This document shows, piece by piece, positions 18,218 to 26,911 of a stretch of 39,711 bases of DNA. The notes beneath the pieces were generated by a model. That model did no database searches. It was not told the DNA's origin and was given only the letters and a program-made list of their open reading frames with translations. A program made the position numbers and the translations under genes. The stretch's first letter is position 1. Every line of letters starts with the position of its first letter. The stretch is from Saprospiraceae bacterium. GTDB lineage: Bacteria > Bacteroidota > Bacteroidia > Chitinophagales > Saprospiraceae. Location: the NCBI GenBank assembly GCA_028284395.1, contig JANQRV010000132.1, forward strand, positions 1-39,711. The letters run 5' to 3'.

Positions 18218-18973
18218 ATGAAAAAGTTTAAAGTAACACTTTTCGCTGTTTTAATCACTACAGCGGCCTTTGGGCAATGGAAACAATATAGTCCAAACCC
18301 CAATAATGATCCGGCTAATGCTTCAAAAGAGTTGTTAAACCCGACAAATCACACCCTATTGCTGATCGACCACCAAAGTCAAATGGCCTTTGCCGTTGAA
18401 TCTCAACCCATAGAGGAACTGCGCAATAACCTCGGGCTACTTTCTGCGTCTGCAGACCTTTATAAAGTTCCTACCATTGTGACGACCGTGGCAGAAAAGT
18501 CTTTCAGCGGACCTGTTTTTCCTGAAATCAAGGACTATTTCAAAGGCCCCTACATCGACCGGTCTACCATGAACTCATGGGAGGACAAGAGGATCGTGGC
18601 AGCAGTCAAAGATCAGGGCAAACGCAAACTCGTCATTGCCGGGTTATGGACAGAGGTCTGCACTTTGGGTGCGGCACTATCTGCCATGGAAGATGGCTAT
18701 GATGTCTACGTAGTTGTAGATGCAAGTGGAGGTACCTCCCAAGAAGCTCACGACATGGCCGTAAACCGTATGCTACAAGCCGGTGTAAAACCTGTTACAT
18801 CTCTACAGTATCTCTTAGAAATTCACCGGGATTGGGCCCGCAGTGATGTTTATAATGACATTGTGCGGATTTCAAAAAAGTACGGTGGTGCATACGGCCT
18901 GGGCATCGATTATATCAAGACCATGAGCAAATGGCTGACCGGTAAAGAGGCCAGCGAATCCGGAGGTGAATAA
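18218..18973 (+). CDS. Secreted isochorismatase-fold hydrolase (YcaC-like)
   Basis: The 251-residue protein carries a signal peptide (cleavage near FGQ, residue 20) before an isochorismatase-like domain. Catalytic residues visible are Asp51 in LLLIDHQ and Cys148 in GLWTEVCTLGAALSA, with the family's VVVDASGGTSQEAHDMAV stretch after it. The closest familiar pattern is YcaC, a hydrolase of uncertain substrate, rather than true isochorismatase. About 25-30 residues sit between the signal and the domain and about 40 follow it (DWARSDVYNDIV...), slightly longer than cytosolic relatives. Export to the periplasm is unusual but seen in related hydrolases. The barrel gene starts 142 bp downstream on the same strand. 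An unusual palindromic promoter precedes it. Confidence 0.88.
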   Translation: MKKFKVTLFAVLITTAAFGQWKQYSPNPNNDPANASKELLNPTNHTLLLIDHQSQMAFAVESQPIEELRNNLGLLSASADLYKVPTIVTTVAEKSFSGPVFPEIKDYFKGPYIDRSTMNSWEDKRIVAAVKDQGKRKLVIAGLWTEVCTLGAALSAMEDGYDVYVVVDASGGTSQEAHDMAVNRMLQAGVKPVTSLQYLLEIHRDWARSDVYNDIVRISKKYGGAYGLGIDYIKTMSKWLTGKEASESGGE

Positions 18974-19115
18974 GCGGACGAGAGATCAGAAAACCCTTCC
19001 GGGCGGTCACCTGGTATTAAGCAAAAAAAGGCCGGTGGGCTTTGAACGGATCATTTTTGTTTAGAGCCCACTTGGTCAATCATTGCTGCCATCATTTCCA
19101 AAAAAAGATATTACT

Positions 19116-20465
19116 ATGAAATCGGGATCGTGTATCCTACTGTTTTTTTCGTTCCTGCACTGGGGTTTTTCCCAAGATTTGGAATTTGGTCAACTTCGAC
19201 AGTTCGATGCAATTTCCGACCTGGAGGCAAAACAAGACCCCAACTTCTACGATAAGCTGAAGTGGCTCGACCTGGGAAAGCGGACTTACTTAAGTCTGGG
19301 CGGGAGCTACCGCTTTCAAACGGAAGGCTTCATCAATGAGCAATTCAGCAATGAAGAAGACCAGGATGATGTTTGGTACCTGAATCGCTTCTTATTGCAC
19401 GCTCATGTTAAGATCGCCAATCGATTCGAGGTCTTCGGAGAATTGGTTTCCAGTACAGTCATCAGCAAAGAAGAGTTGGTCCCGGTCGATAAAGATGTGC
19501 TGGCTTTTAATCAATTGTTTGCCCGATACAATTTTGGGGAATCCTTCAGTCTGCTGGTCGGTAGAGAAAACCTCCGATTGGGAAGCAGACGTTTGATCGA
19601 CTATCGGGAGGGGCCCAATGTCCGGCGTTCGTTTGATATCTTTCGAATGGACTATACTTCCGACAAAGTAAGTGTTACCGGTTTGTTGGGCACTCCGGTA
19701 AATCCGATGGAGGGTGTCTTTGACAATGATTATCTAAGTTTCGATGAGATCTTATCCTCCCTCTATATGACCTATAATTTTAGTCAAGACCAACACCTGG
19801 ATGCCTATTACTTCTACCAAAAAGACAATGACGTAACTTACAATAATGCCACCGGTGATGAGAGGCGGTCTTCCATTGGGATACGTCACTTTGGAAAATT
19901 TGGGGATTTTACTTTCGACAACGAGGCAATTTACCAATTTGGAAAAATCGACGATCAAGACATATCGGCCTGGACGGTCTCGATCCAACTGGAAAATCAA
20001 GGTATTTCTCTGGGCGAACATTCACTCAACATCGGTGTCAAAACTGAAGTGATAAGCGGTGATAAGGATGCAGAGGACCAGAGAATGAACACCTTTGATG
20101 CCCTGTATCCGAGAGGAGCTTACTTTGGTCGGGTAGCACGTTTCGGTCCCGCCAATCTCATTGATTTTCACCCCTACATCAATACCAGGCTAGACCGGCT
20201 GTTTCTCGAGGTCGATTATGACGCATTTTGGCGTCACTCAAAAGAAGACGGCATCTACAATGCGGCACTGATCCTGGAATATCCAAGTATCAATGACTTT
20301 CGATTTATTGCTCACCAAATCGGGACAATGATTGGTTACGAGGTTAGTAATCACATCGGCGTGGAGTTGGAAACCAATCTAATCTTCCCGGCGAGATTCC
20401 TCAAAGAGAGCAACCTTGACCAAAACTTGTTTCACGTCGTTTTCACGGCCGAAGCGAAATTTTAG
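19116..20465 (+). CDS. AlgE-type (alginate export family) outer-membrane beta-barrel
   Basis: The 449-residue product has a signal peptide ending near GFSQ (residue 20). It then shows the alternating beta-strand pattern of the alginate-export porin family (LGKRTYLSLGGSYRFQTEGFINEQ, RFLLHAHVKIANRFEVFGELVS, FARYNFGESFSLLVGRENLRLG, RRLIDYREGPNVRRSFD). The C-terminus ends in Phe (FTAEAKF). The member of this family with known function, AlgE, exports alginate, but most Bacteroidota homologues have unknown cargo and no alginate genes are near here. ATG at 19116 is chosen because the longer frame begins with TTG at 19083 and would bury the signal peptide. It lies 8 bp before nhaA, so the two are probably co-transcribed. 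Confidence 0.82.
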   Translation: MKSGSCILLFFSFLHWGFSQDLEFGQLRQFDAISDLEAKQDPNFYDKLKWLDLGKRTYLSLGGSYRFQTEGFINEQFSNEEDQDDVWYLNRFLLHAHVKIANRFEVFGELVSSTVISKEELVPVDKDVLAFNQLFARYNFGESFSLLVGRENLRLGSRRLIDYREGPNVRRSFDIFRMDYTSDKVSVTGLLGTPVNPMEGVFDNDYLSFDEILSSLYMTYNFSQDQHLDAYYFYQKDNDVTYNNATGDERRSSIGIRHFGKFGDFTFDNEAIYQFGKIDDQDISAWTVSIQLENQGISLGEHSLNIGVKTEVISGDKDAEDQRMNTFDALYPRGAYFGRVARFGPANLIDFHPYINTRLDRLFLEVDYDAFWRHSKEDGIYNAALILEYPSINDFRFIAHQIGTMIGYEVSNHIGVELETNLIFPARFLKESNLDQNLFHVVFTAEAKF

Positions 20466-20473
20466 TATGGCAT

Positions 20474-21784
20474 ATGGAAATTACGCCCGCCGACAACATT
20501 GTCAATCAATTCCAAAAAATTGGCCAAAAACCTTATACGCAAGGACTCCTACTGATCATTGTTGTGATCGTCGCATTGGTCTGGGCCAACAGCAGTTTTT
20601 ACAAAAGTTATTTTGACTTATGGCATCAGCCCTTTACCGTCGGTTTTTCAAATTTTAACCTGACGGAGCCGCTCCACATCTGGATTAACGATGGGCTGAT
20701 GGCCGTATTCTTTTTTTACATTGGTCTCGAAATAAAAAAGGAGGTCATCGAGGGCGAGCTTTCCAGTATTAGAAAAGCTTCCTTACCCGTATTTGCCGCC
20801 ATCGGTGGAATGTTACTTCCAGCCGTAATATTTCTGATGTTTAACAACGGTACCTCCGCTTCCAATGCTTGGGGGATCCCGATGGCGACCGATATTGCTT
20901 TTGCCCTGGGCATTATCTCTTTGCTCAAAGGAGTGGTTTCAAGTACGACCAAGGTTTTCTTGACGGCAGTAGCAACGGTTGACGATCTGGGAGCCATTTT
21001 AGTGATTGCTCTATTTTTGACACCATCTGTCGATCTACAAAGCTTGATTGCGAGCGGAGTTTATTTCGGGATAATGTTGTTGGGGAATAAACTAGGAGTC
21101 AGGAGTATGTGGTTTTACCTGATCATTGGGGTATTAGGATTGTGGATTGCTTTATTTTTATCCGGAATTCATGCCACCCTGGCGGGGGTATTGGGAGCTT
21201 TTGCCATCCCTGCCAATCAAAAGATCACGGAAAGAGAATATCAAACCAATCTCAACCGATTGGTGCTCGAATTCAACAATACCTGTAGAAATCCAACTGC
21301 ATTGGTCGGCAAGGCACAACGGGAAATCATTCAAAAAATAAAGTTAAGCAGTAGGCGAGTATCAACACCATTGATGAGGGTGACCAGGCAGATTGCACCT
21401 TTGGTGCATTATTTGATATTGCCGCTTTTTGCTTTTTGCAATAGCGGGGTCCGATTGGAAGGAGACTTGTCAGAAGTTATCTTGAGTCCCCTCGGACTCG
21501 GCATTATTTTAGGCCTGGTAGTTGGAAAATCAGTAGGCATTGTCTCATTTACCTACTTTACGTCAAAGATTAGTGGTGCCCGGTCATCCAGCCGAACCAT
21601 TTGGAGCAATTTCATTGGCGTGGGTTTTTTTGGAGGAATCGGTTTTACGATGTCCCTTTTCATAGCAGAATTGGCATTGCAGAATGAAGTAGCATTGGGG
21701 CAAGCAAAAATTAGCATCTTGGTGGCATCCGTGTTATCCGCATCAATCGGAATAGGTTGGTTTTTACTTTCCAGACGACGTTAG
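20474..21784 (+). CDS. nhaA: NhaA-type Na+/H+ antiporter
   Basis: This inner-membrane antiporter expels Na+ in exchange for protons. The 436-residue protein has about 12 hydrophobic segments and the family signatures: HIWINDGLMAVFFFYIGLEIKKE near the N-terminus, MATDIAFALG (about 134-143) and ATVDDLGAI with the paired ion-binding aspartates Asp170-Asp171. FFGGIGFTMSLFIAELA lies near the C-terminus. Length and motif order are normal for NhaA. It begins 8 bp after the barrel gene. A perfect hairpin lies 30 bp after the stop. Confidence 0.95.
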   Translation: MEITPADNIVNQFQKIGQKPYTQGLLLIIVVIVALVWANSSFYKSYFDLWHQPFTVGFSNFNLTEPLHIWINDGLMAVFFFYIGLEIKKEVIEGELSSIRKASLPVFAAIGGMLLPAVIFLMFNNGTSASNAWGIPMATDIAFALGIISLLKGVVSSTTKVFLTAVATVDDLGAILVIALFLTPSVDLQSLIASGVYFGIMLLGNKLGVRSMWFYLIIGVLGLWIALFLSGIHATLAGVLGAFAIPANQKITEREYQTNLNRLVLEFNNTCRNPTALVGKAQREIIQKIKLSSRRVSTPLMRVTRQIAPLVHYLILPLFAFCNSGVRLEGDLSEVILSPLGLGIILGLVVGKSVGIVSFTYFTSKISGARSSSRTIWSNFIGVGFFGGIGFTMSLFIAELALQNEVALGQAKISILVASVLSASIGIGWFLLSRRR

Positions 21785-21814
21785 TTTTTTGATTGACCCA
21801 GTAAGTGTAAAAAG

Positions 21815-21851
21815 GCGGCTATCGTTCACCACCACTTATTCCGATAGCCGC
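21815..21851 (+). terminator. Hairpin after nhaA, possible terminator
   Basis: Perfect 10-bp arms GCGGCTATCG (21815-21824) and CGATAGCCGC (21842-21851) enclose a 17-nt loop, 30 bp after the nhaA stop. No T run follows, so it may be an mRNA-stabilising or factor-assisted end rather than a classical terminator. Confidence 0.45.
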
Positions 21852-22185
21852 AAGACACAAATAATCATTAGCAAACATTTCCTGTAAAGTCGATTTTCAG
21901 CCGGATCCGGACTTAAGTAAGGGATCAAATTCAATGGGTAACTTTTGATCACCGGGGAAAAAAGACTTAGCATCTGGATGTTTTTCTAGTCAGTTCGAGA
22001 AGTTTGGAGCCCTTCAGGCGTTCGAGCTGTTTGAGACCGACAATTCAAACGACCGAAGGTCTTCAAACAGCTCAAACAATTCGTACATTCGCTTTAATGC
22101 CAGCAATCTACATTTGTAACCCTTGAGATTTTCGCAAATTATTTTTGATCACTTACTTATTTTTGACGGCTGACAGCCAGTGTTC
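21852..22185. other. Gene-free spacer between convergent operons
   Basis: No ORF with coding character was found. It holds the long inverted repeat at 22024-22073 and otherwise A/T-rich sequence up to the stop of the YdcZ-like gene on the opposite strand. Confidence 0.5.
22024..22073. repeat. Long inverted repeat between convergent genes
   Basis: GAGCTGTTTGAGACC (22024-22038) pairs with GGTCTTCAAACAGCTC (22058-22073) over 15 bp with a single bulged T, around a 19-nt loop. There is no T run after either arm. It lies over 100 bp from the genes on both sides. This could be a bidirectional transcript end, a dispersed extragenic palindrome, or part of a small structured RNA. Confidence 0.6.
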
Positions 22186-22635
22186 TCAGAAGTTTCGGAT
22201 CAGTAGTACTCCGCCAATGATACAGCCGATGCCCAAAAGCCTTTGCCAATTGATCTGATGAACCGGCAAATTCAACCAACCGTAGTGGTCGACGATAAGC
22301 GATAAGCCCAGTTGTCCGGTTACTACCAATCCGAAAGTAAGTGCGGCGCCAATTTTAGGCACTAAAATGATGACTGCAGCTACGTAAAAGGCTCCCAATA
22401 TCCCCGCTGTCCATACCGACCAATGAACGCTGCCGGCATTACCAATATGACTGAGGTCCGTTTTTGCAAAAACCAGATAGAGGAACAAACCAAACGACCC
22501 CACAACGAAGGAAATTAAGGCCGCGTAAACCGGGTCTCCCACGGTCTTACCCATTTTAGCATTAAGACCGGCCTGTAGCGGTAAAACGGATCCGGCTAGA
22601 ACGGCCAAAAAAATAAATACGAGTATACTCTTCAT
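22186..22635 (-). CDS. YdcZ/DUF606-type DMT-superfamily membrane protein
   Basis: The 149-residue integral membrane protein has about five hydrophobic segments and matches the DUF606/YdcZ group of the drug/metabolite transporter superfamily. It has LAGSVLPLQAGLNAKMGKTVGDPVYAALISF at the N-terminus, GAFYVAAVIILVPKIGAALTF in the middle and LLGIGCIIGGVLLIRN at the end. Function in this group is largely unknown; export of small metabolites is the general expectation. It is the last gene of the minus-strand cluster, starting 19 bp after the DoxX-like gene. Confidence 0.85.
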   Translation of the reverse strand: MKSILVFIFLAVLAGSVLPLQAGLNAKMGKTVGDPVYAALISFVVGSFGLFLYLVFAKTDLSHIGNAGSVHWSVWTAGILGAFYVAAVIILVPKIGAALTFGLVVTGQLGLSLIVDHYGWLNLPVHQINWQRLLGIGCIIGGVLLIRNF

Positions 22636-22654
22636 ATCAACTAATTTTAAGAAT

Positions 22655-23074
22655 TTACGTCAGTTGGTGATCTAAGGAATATCGCCCCGGTCCGAGAATG
22701 AAAATAAGGCCAAAGGCCAGGGTATACATGTAAGGAACATCTTTGATGGTCCAGGGGTCGGCGGCATGCACGACCAAGAGGCCTACCAATGTTATACTGC
22801 AAATGAAAAGAGCACTGATACGGGTCATAAACCCCACCATTACAAAAGCAGCAAAGAGCAGATTGCCCAATAGGGCAATCACCATACTCGGGTAGGCACC
22901 TACACCAAATGGATCCGGAATATGTCCCAGCGATTCCTGAAAATTCAATAACTTCTTCATGCCGTGGGTATGGATCATCGATCCTCCGATGCCCAATCGA
23001 AACAGGAGTAAAGCAATACTCACCCGTCCGCTCGGAAGGTCGGTAAGAAGAAGTTGACGAAAGAAATTGAACAT
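22655..23074 (-). CDS. DoxX-family membrane protein
   Basis: The 139-residue protein has four predicted membrane helices and the DoxX pattern: ALLLFRLGIGGSMIHTHGMKKL, GVGAYPSMVIALLGNLLFAAFVMVGF, ALFICSITLVGLLVVHAAD and YTLAFGLIFILGPGRYSLD. DoxX proteins are small inner-membrane proteins linked to redox or thiol stress in some bacteria, but many have no known role. It lies 91 bp after the MFS gene and 19 bp before the YdcZ-like gene on the same strand. Confidence 0.88.
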   Translation of the reverse strand: MFNFFRQLLLTDLPSGRVSIALLLFRLGIGGSMIHTHGMKKLLNFQESLGHIPDPFGVGAYPSMVIALLGNLLFAAFVMVGFMTRISALFICSITLVGLLVVHAADPWTIKDVPYMYTLAFGLIFILGPGRYSLDHQLT

Positions 23075-23165
23075 GTCTTCTGTTTTACAACTAATTAAAA
23101 GAATGGATCCACAATGAAGAACCAGCCCTTGCTACGGCGTAATGATGTTGTCGATCCGAACGGTG

Positions 23166-24479
23166 TCATTCTGTTATCTTGAAACTGACCGATACGGCAA
23201 TAAAAAAAATCAGCCCGAACAGGACCGCTCCAAAAACAAAGACAACATTCCCGATGGATTCAACCAATAAGCCGCCAAGCAATAGTCCGAATACACTTGC
23301 CAAACTGCCCATTGATGCTCCATATCCCTGAATGGTACCCTGAGTACCAGCTTCCCCTACCTTGGAAAGGAGACTTAAGAAACTTGGCCACATCACTCCA
23401 TTTCCCAAAGCCATTAAGGTAGCGGCACTGCCGAGCATTAAAATATGATCGGTCTTCAACAAGCAAAACCCGATTGCCAGCAATACCGATCCCGATAATA
23501 GGAGGGGGGCGGACTTGAATTTTTCTGATAATTTTGAGAGTATGGGGCCTTGGGCTATGATCATCACCAGGCTGAAGTAGGCTAGAAACAAACCCAGCTC
23601 GAACGGACTCCAGGATAAATGCTCAGATGCATAAACGGGAAATGCTACATAAAACAAACTAAAAGCAAGGAAAGTCAAAAAATAGATCAGGTACATGGAC
23701 GGAATTCCCACCAATCTCAGTGTTTGCTTAAAACTGGCCTCATTTCCATTCTGCATGCCTTCCGAATGACAGTTCTTGTGTTCCACCTGAAATATTCTTC
23801 TCAAGCTTTTGGAAGAATGCCCTTCGGTATTGACCATACCAGGTATGCTTTCCGGCAAACGATAATAGATGATCCAGATAGAAAGAAAAGCGACGGCTGC
23901 CGCCAGGTACAAGGGCAAGGTCATTCCCAAATAAGTGGCGGTAAACAGTCCGGCGACCGCTGGCCCGATCACAAAGCCCATACTGGTCGAGGCCCCCAGT
24001 AAACCGAAGTTTTTACTCCGGTTTTCATCGGTAGAAATATCGGATAAATAAGCGTTGGCTACCGAAATATTTCCGCCGGTGTATCCGTCCAGCGTCCTCG
24101 CTAAAAATAAAAAAACCAGGGGCAGGGTAATGGCCAATTCTCCCAGGTAAGAGGAGCGGTATTCGAAAAGGACGGATTTAGGCAGGAAGAAGGCAATGAT
24201 GAATAACGACCACGCCAAAAAAGAACCCAATTGTGTGATCATCAAAACTCTTTTTCTTCCTATTTCGTCGGATAATTTCCCCAATCTTGGTGCCCCCCAA
24301 AATTGGAAAAAAGGGTAGGTAGCTCCCAGAACGCCATATACAAAGCCATTTCCTCCAAAATCAGCAACAATAAAAACCAGCACCGGCACTACTAGGCTGT
24401 ATCCCAGAATTCCGAGGAAATTCACCGTTAGGATTGGAAAGAGATCGGATTTTAACAGAGATACAGCAGGCATGCTCAT
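23166..24479 (-). CDS. MFS transporter (TetA/drug-efflux-like)
   Basis: The 437-residue protein has 12 predicted membrane helices with a long cytosolic loop between helices 6 and 7 (about 215-250). The MFS motif A is clear as GKLSDEIGRKR (67-77). Helix 4-5 residues LFLARTLDGYTGGNISVANAYLSDIS and LLGASTSMGFVIGPAVAGLF match the DHA1/TetA-type drug:H+ antiporter branch. Its ATG overlaps the stop of the Ig-like protein gene by one base (TAATG), so the two are translationally coupled. Being tied to two secreted proteins and an outer-membrane barrel, it may move a specific metabolite across the inner membrane rather than act as general drug efflux (inference). Confidence 0.9.
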   Translation of the reverse strand: MSMPAVSLLKSDLFPILTVNFLGILGYSLVVPVLVFIVADFGGNGFVYGVLGATYPFFQFWGAPRLGKLSDEIGRKRVLMITQLGSFLAWSLFIIAFFLPKSVLFEYRSSYLGELAITLPLVFLFLARTLDGYTGGNISVANAYLSDISTDENRSKNFGLLGASTSMGFVIGPAVAGLFTATYLGMTLPLYLAAAVAFLSIWIIYYRLPESIPGMVNTEGHSSKSLRRIFQVEHKNCHSEGMQNGNEASFKQTLRLVGIPSMYLIYFLTFLAFSLFYVAFPVYASEHLSWSPFELGLFLAYFSLVMIIAQGPILSKLSEKFKSAPLLLSGSVLLAIGFCLLKTDHILMLGSAATLMALGNGVMWPSFLSLLSKVGEAGTQGTIQGYGASMGSLASVFGLLLGGLLVESIGNVVFVFGAVLFGLIFFIAVSVSFKITE

Positions 24480-25573
24480 TATTTTGGAGTGAATTCAAGT
24501 ACTTGATATTTTTCAACGTAGTTTGCCGAAATCTTCGAAGCTTCAAAAACATCGAAACCATGGATCAGGTTGTTGCCGCATACGTCTTCTAATTTTGGGT
24601 CGATAAGAATTCGATAGCGGGAATTCAGCCATGGCTTATGGGGAGCAAAACACAACGTCTGCTCATTGTTGGACAAGACCAAGGTTCCGGCAACGCGATC
24701 GCCGGATGCATCCACAACAACCAGGTGGGTCATTGCATTGATGTGATCAATGTTTCGCCCAAAGTGAATTTTCAGTGGTGCCCTGGATCTTGCTCTTGGA
24801 GCGCTTACCTCCCAGTTTTGCGGATTTATTTTCCTCATATCTTCGGAAACAACTTCAAAAGTTTTAGTGAACTTTGATTGAAGCGGTTTACCCTGCATCG
24901 ATAACCAGTCATTTGTTATTGTCAGGGTATACCGACCTCCGCTTTTCAATATTCTCCCTCCTAAAGATTCGTGTGCGATCAATCCTGTTTTTACCCGGCC
25001 CGGATCAAAGATGAGCGTAATCTTGGTTCTTTCCCGGTTCCAGTATTCATATCTACTGGGCAGGAAAGCATCCTTTAATTCCTTGCCCTGTTCATTCAGT
25101 AAACTTACGTACGCTAAGAAATTATCCTCTCGCATCGGTTGATCAAACTCAACGTATAACCGCAACAGGTTTTCCGGTAGGTAAGTGGAAGACGGGTAAA
25201 TGTTGATGACTTTGGGAAAGGGTATGGCCGGATCTTCTCCAATGCGGAAGAGCTGGTGTCGGAACGCATTGATTCTATGGCAAAAGAAATGCAGGAAGTA
25301 ATCTTGTCCGGCATCAAAAGGAACCGCGGGAGTAAATTTTAGACAATCATCATTCACCTCCGTGAGTTCTCCCAGGATAGCATCATCTCTGCTAGCTGTA
25401 TTGCTGACGCTCAATTGCTCCACGTGCCGATCGGTAATGATAATGGCAGAGACCAGCCCCTCCTCGTCTTCGAGGTACTCAATCCCTATATCCGACTGAG
25501 CAGCAGCGGATATAGAGATTAGGAAACCTGCGATAATTTGGAGGAGGGGCTTCAAGATCGAAGTGCGAATCAT
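24479..25573 (-). CDS. Secreted protein with Ig-like (Big_5/SbsA-type) domains, function unknown
   Basis: The 364-residue product has a signal peptide ending near SAAAQ (residue 25) and no membrane segment afterwards. Two regions look like SbsA/Big_5 Ig-like domains: about 132-240 (LLRLYVEFDQPMREDNF...YVSLLNEQGKEL, ending in a GGRYTLTITNDW strand) and about 260-350 (RAPLKIHFGRNIDH..., ending in WLNSRYRILIDPKLED). The pattern of a domain that tests a predicted extremum (FDQPM, IHFGRNID) is typical of that fold. It starts 12 bp after the propeller-like gene and overlaps the MFS gene. I do not recognise a specific family or function. Confidence 0.7.
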   Translation of the reverse strand: MIRTSILKPLLQIIAGFLISISAAAQSDIGIEYLEDEEGLVSAIIITDRHVEQLSVSNTASRDDAILGELTEVNDDCLKFTPAVPFDAGQDYFLHFFCHRINAFRHQLFRIGEDPAIPFPKVINIYPSSTYLPENLLRLYVEFDQPMREDNFLAYVSLLNEQGKELKDAFLPSRYEYWNRERTKITLIFDPGRVKTGLIAHESLGGRILKSGGRYTLTITNDWLSMQGKPLQSKFTKTFEVVSEDMRKINPQNWEVSAPRARSRAPLKIHFGRNIDHINAMTHLVVVDASGDRVAGTLVLSNNEQTLCFAPHKPWLNSRYRILIDPKLEDVCGNNLIHGFDVFEASKISANYVEKYQVLEFTPK

Positions 25574-25585
25574 GGTTCTTTTGGA

Positions 25586-26833
25586 TTATTGTTCTTTTTT
25601 AACAACCGTCTCCGGATGCCCTTCATCGACTTTGAGGATGTTCTGCACGGGGCGCCATAATTCACCTTCCTCTCCGTAGGTGTAGTCCGGATAAATGTAA
25701 TCGCTGATGTGGTCCGTCAATCTAAAGTAGAATCCTTTCATAAAGGATAATAACTCTGACTCTCCCGTTTGGGCATTTCTTCGGAGGGTCAGCAAGTGAG
25801 TATCCCCTAAATTCTCCAGTTGATAAGTGCCGCCAATAGCGGGTTGGAAATAAGGAGTACCGGCCGAGTTAAAACCAGCCGCCGTCGTAAGACCGGGCTT
25901 TTTACTGCTCTCCTTCAAATCGGAAAAATTGAAAAGCATCGGCCCTCTTGCTTTATTGATCACCAGAGCCACTTCTTGCGTATTACCCTGGGGATCCTGC
26001 GCTGAAAATGATTTGATGTCGATTGGCGCATTGCCGTACCCCAGCTCTGCCACTACCTGGCCGACGATGTGCGAACCGTCCTTTATGTCCTCCAAAGGAA
26101 AAAGCACTAATGGCGTGCAGGTATAGACGGCTAATACGAATTCTTTCCCATCCAGATTGACAATCTCCAAAGTTTGAATGGGCGACCGTGTCTCCTGCTG
26201 GTTATGGACCGTATGAAAGATTTCTACGGTAGTAGTTCCTTGGCCCCCCGCTCGGAAGGGGTAGGGTATGGTTCTTAGAGAGGCATCAAAATCCGCATTG
26301 GAAATGCCGGCCACATAGAGTTGACCTTTGTGATACTCAATATCGGTAAAAGTCAGGCTTCGCAGTGGTACTCTCCTCCAAAATACCAGATCGGAATTGG
26401 GGGCATCATTGACCTTAAACCGGGTGCTGGCATTCTTTGCCAAATTGAAATTGGATATCTTTCCATCTTGAGTCACCTTCAGAACAAGCGGTTTGTACTT
26501 TTTGCCGGAAATTTTGTGTACGGCAACAAAGGCATTTTTTGAGATCGGGTTGACCGTCAGATCGGTTATTTTTATCCGGTCGGTCCTGGTTCCCAAGGCC
26601 TTTGCTATTTTGGAGTCGAGTTCCCGGACATTGAAAGATACCCCTTCCATCTGAGCGGGCTCATTCATGGGGTAGGCATAAATATAGCCACCGTAGGAAT
26701 CACCTACAAAAAGTGTTTGATTGTCATCAAATTCAAGGACACTGATCGATTCCGGCGATTGTCCCCTGACATAAAAGTGTGCCAAAAAAATGAAACACAG
26801 TATGGATCCGAATACATCAATTTTTCTTTTCAT
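25586..26833 (-). CDS. Secreted beta-propeller-like protein, function unknown
   Basis: The 415-residue product begins with a signal peptide ending near VRGQ (residue 25). The mature part is rich in short beta strands with a propeller-like rhythm (ISVLEFDDNQTLFVGDSYGGYIYAYPM, then RIKITDLTVNPISKNAFVAVHK, TFTDIEYHKGQLYVAGIS, EIVNLDGKEFVLAVYTCTPLVLFPLED). This suggests WD/NHL-like blades, but no catalytic motif was recognised. The C-terminal segment (GFYFRLTDHISDYIYPDYTY) breaks the pattern. It lies 78 bp after the barrel gene and 12 bp before the Ig-like gene, so it is part of one transcript. Periplasmic or surface location is inferred from the signal. Confidence 0.68.
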   Translation of the reverse strand: MKRKIDVFGSILCFIFLAHFYVRGQSPESISVLEFDDNQTLFVGDSYGGYIYAYPMNEPAQMEGVSFNVRELDSKIAKALGTRTDRIKITDLTVNPISKNAFVAVHKISGKKYKPLVLKVTQDGKISNFNLAKNASTRFKVNDAPNSDLVFWRRVPLRSLTFTDIEYHKGQLYVAGISNADFDASLRTIPYPFRAGGQGTTTVEIFHTVHNQQETRSPIQTLEIVNLDGKEFVLAVYTCTPLVLFPLEDIKDGSHIVGQVVAELGYGNAPIDIKSFSAQDPQGNTQEVALVINKARGPMLFNFSDLKESSKKPGLTTAAGFNSAGTPYFQPAIGGTYQLENLGDTHLLTLRRNAQTGESELLSFMKGFYFRLTDHISDYIYPDYTYGEEGELWRPVQNILKVDEGHPETVVKKEQ

Positions 26834-26911
26834 TTTTCAAGTTTTTAATTCAGGATATAAGATCAAAATATCGGGCAATGCGATTTATCTCATTGTTGCG
26901 CTTTTGAAGGA

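Noticed and set aside
19035..19071. Hairpin with arms GTGGGCT and AGCCCAC as a terminator
   Set aside because: The loop is 23 nt and no T run follows, so it is too weak to call.
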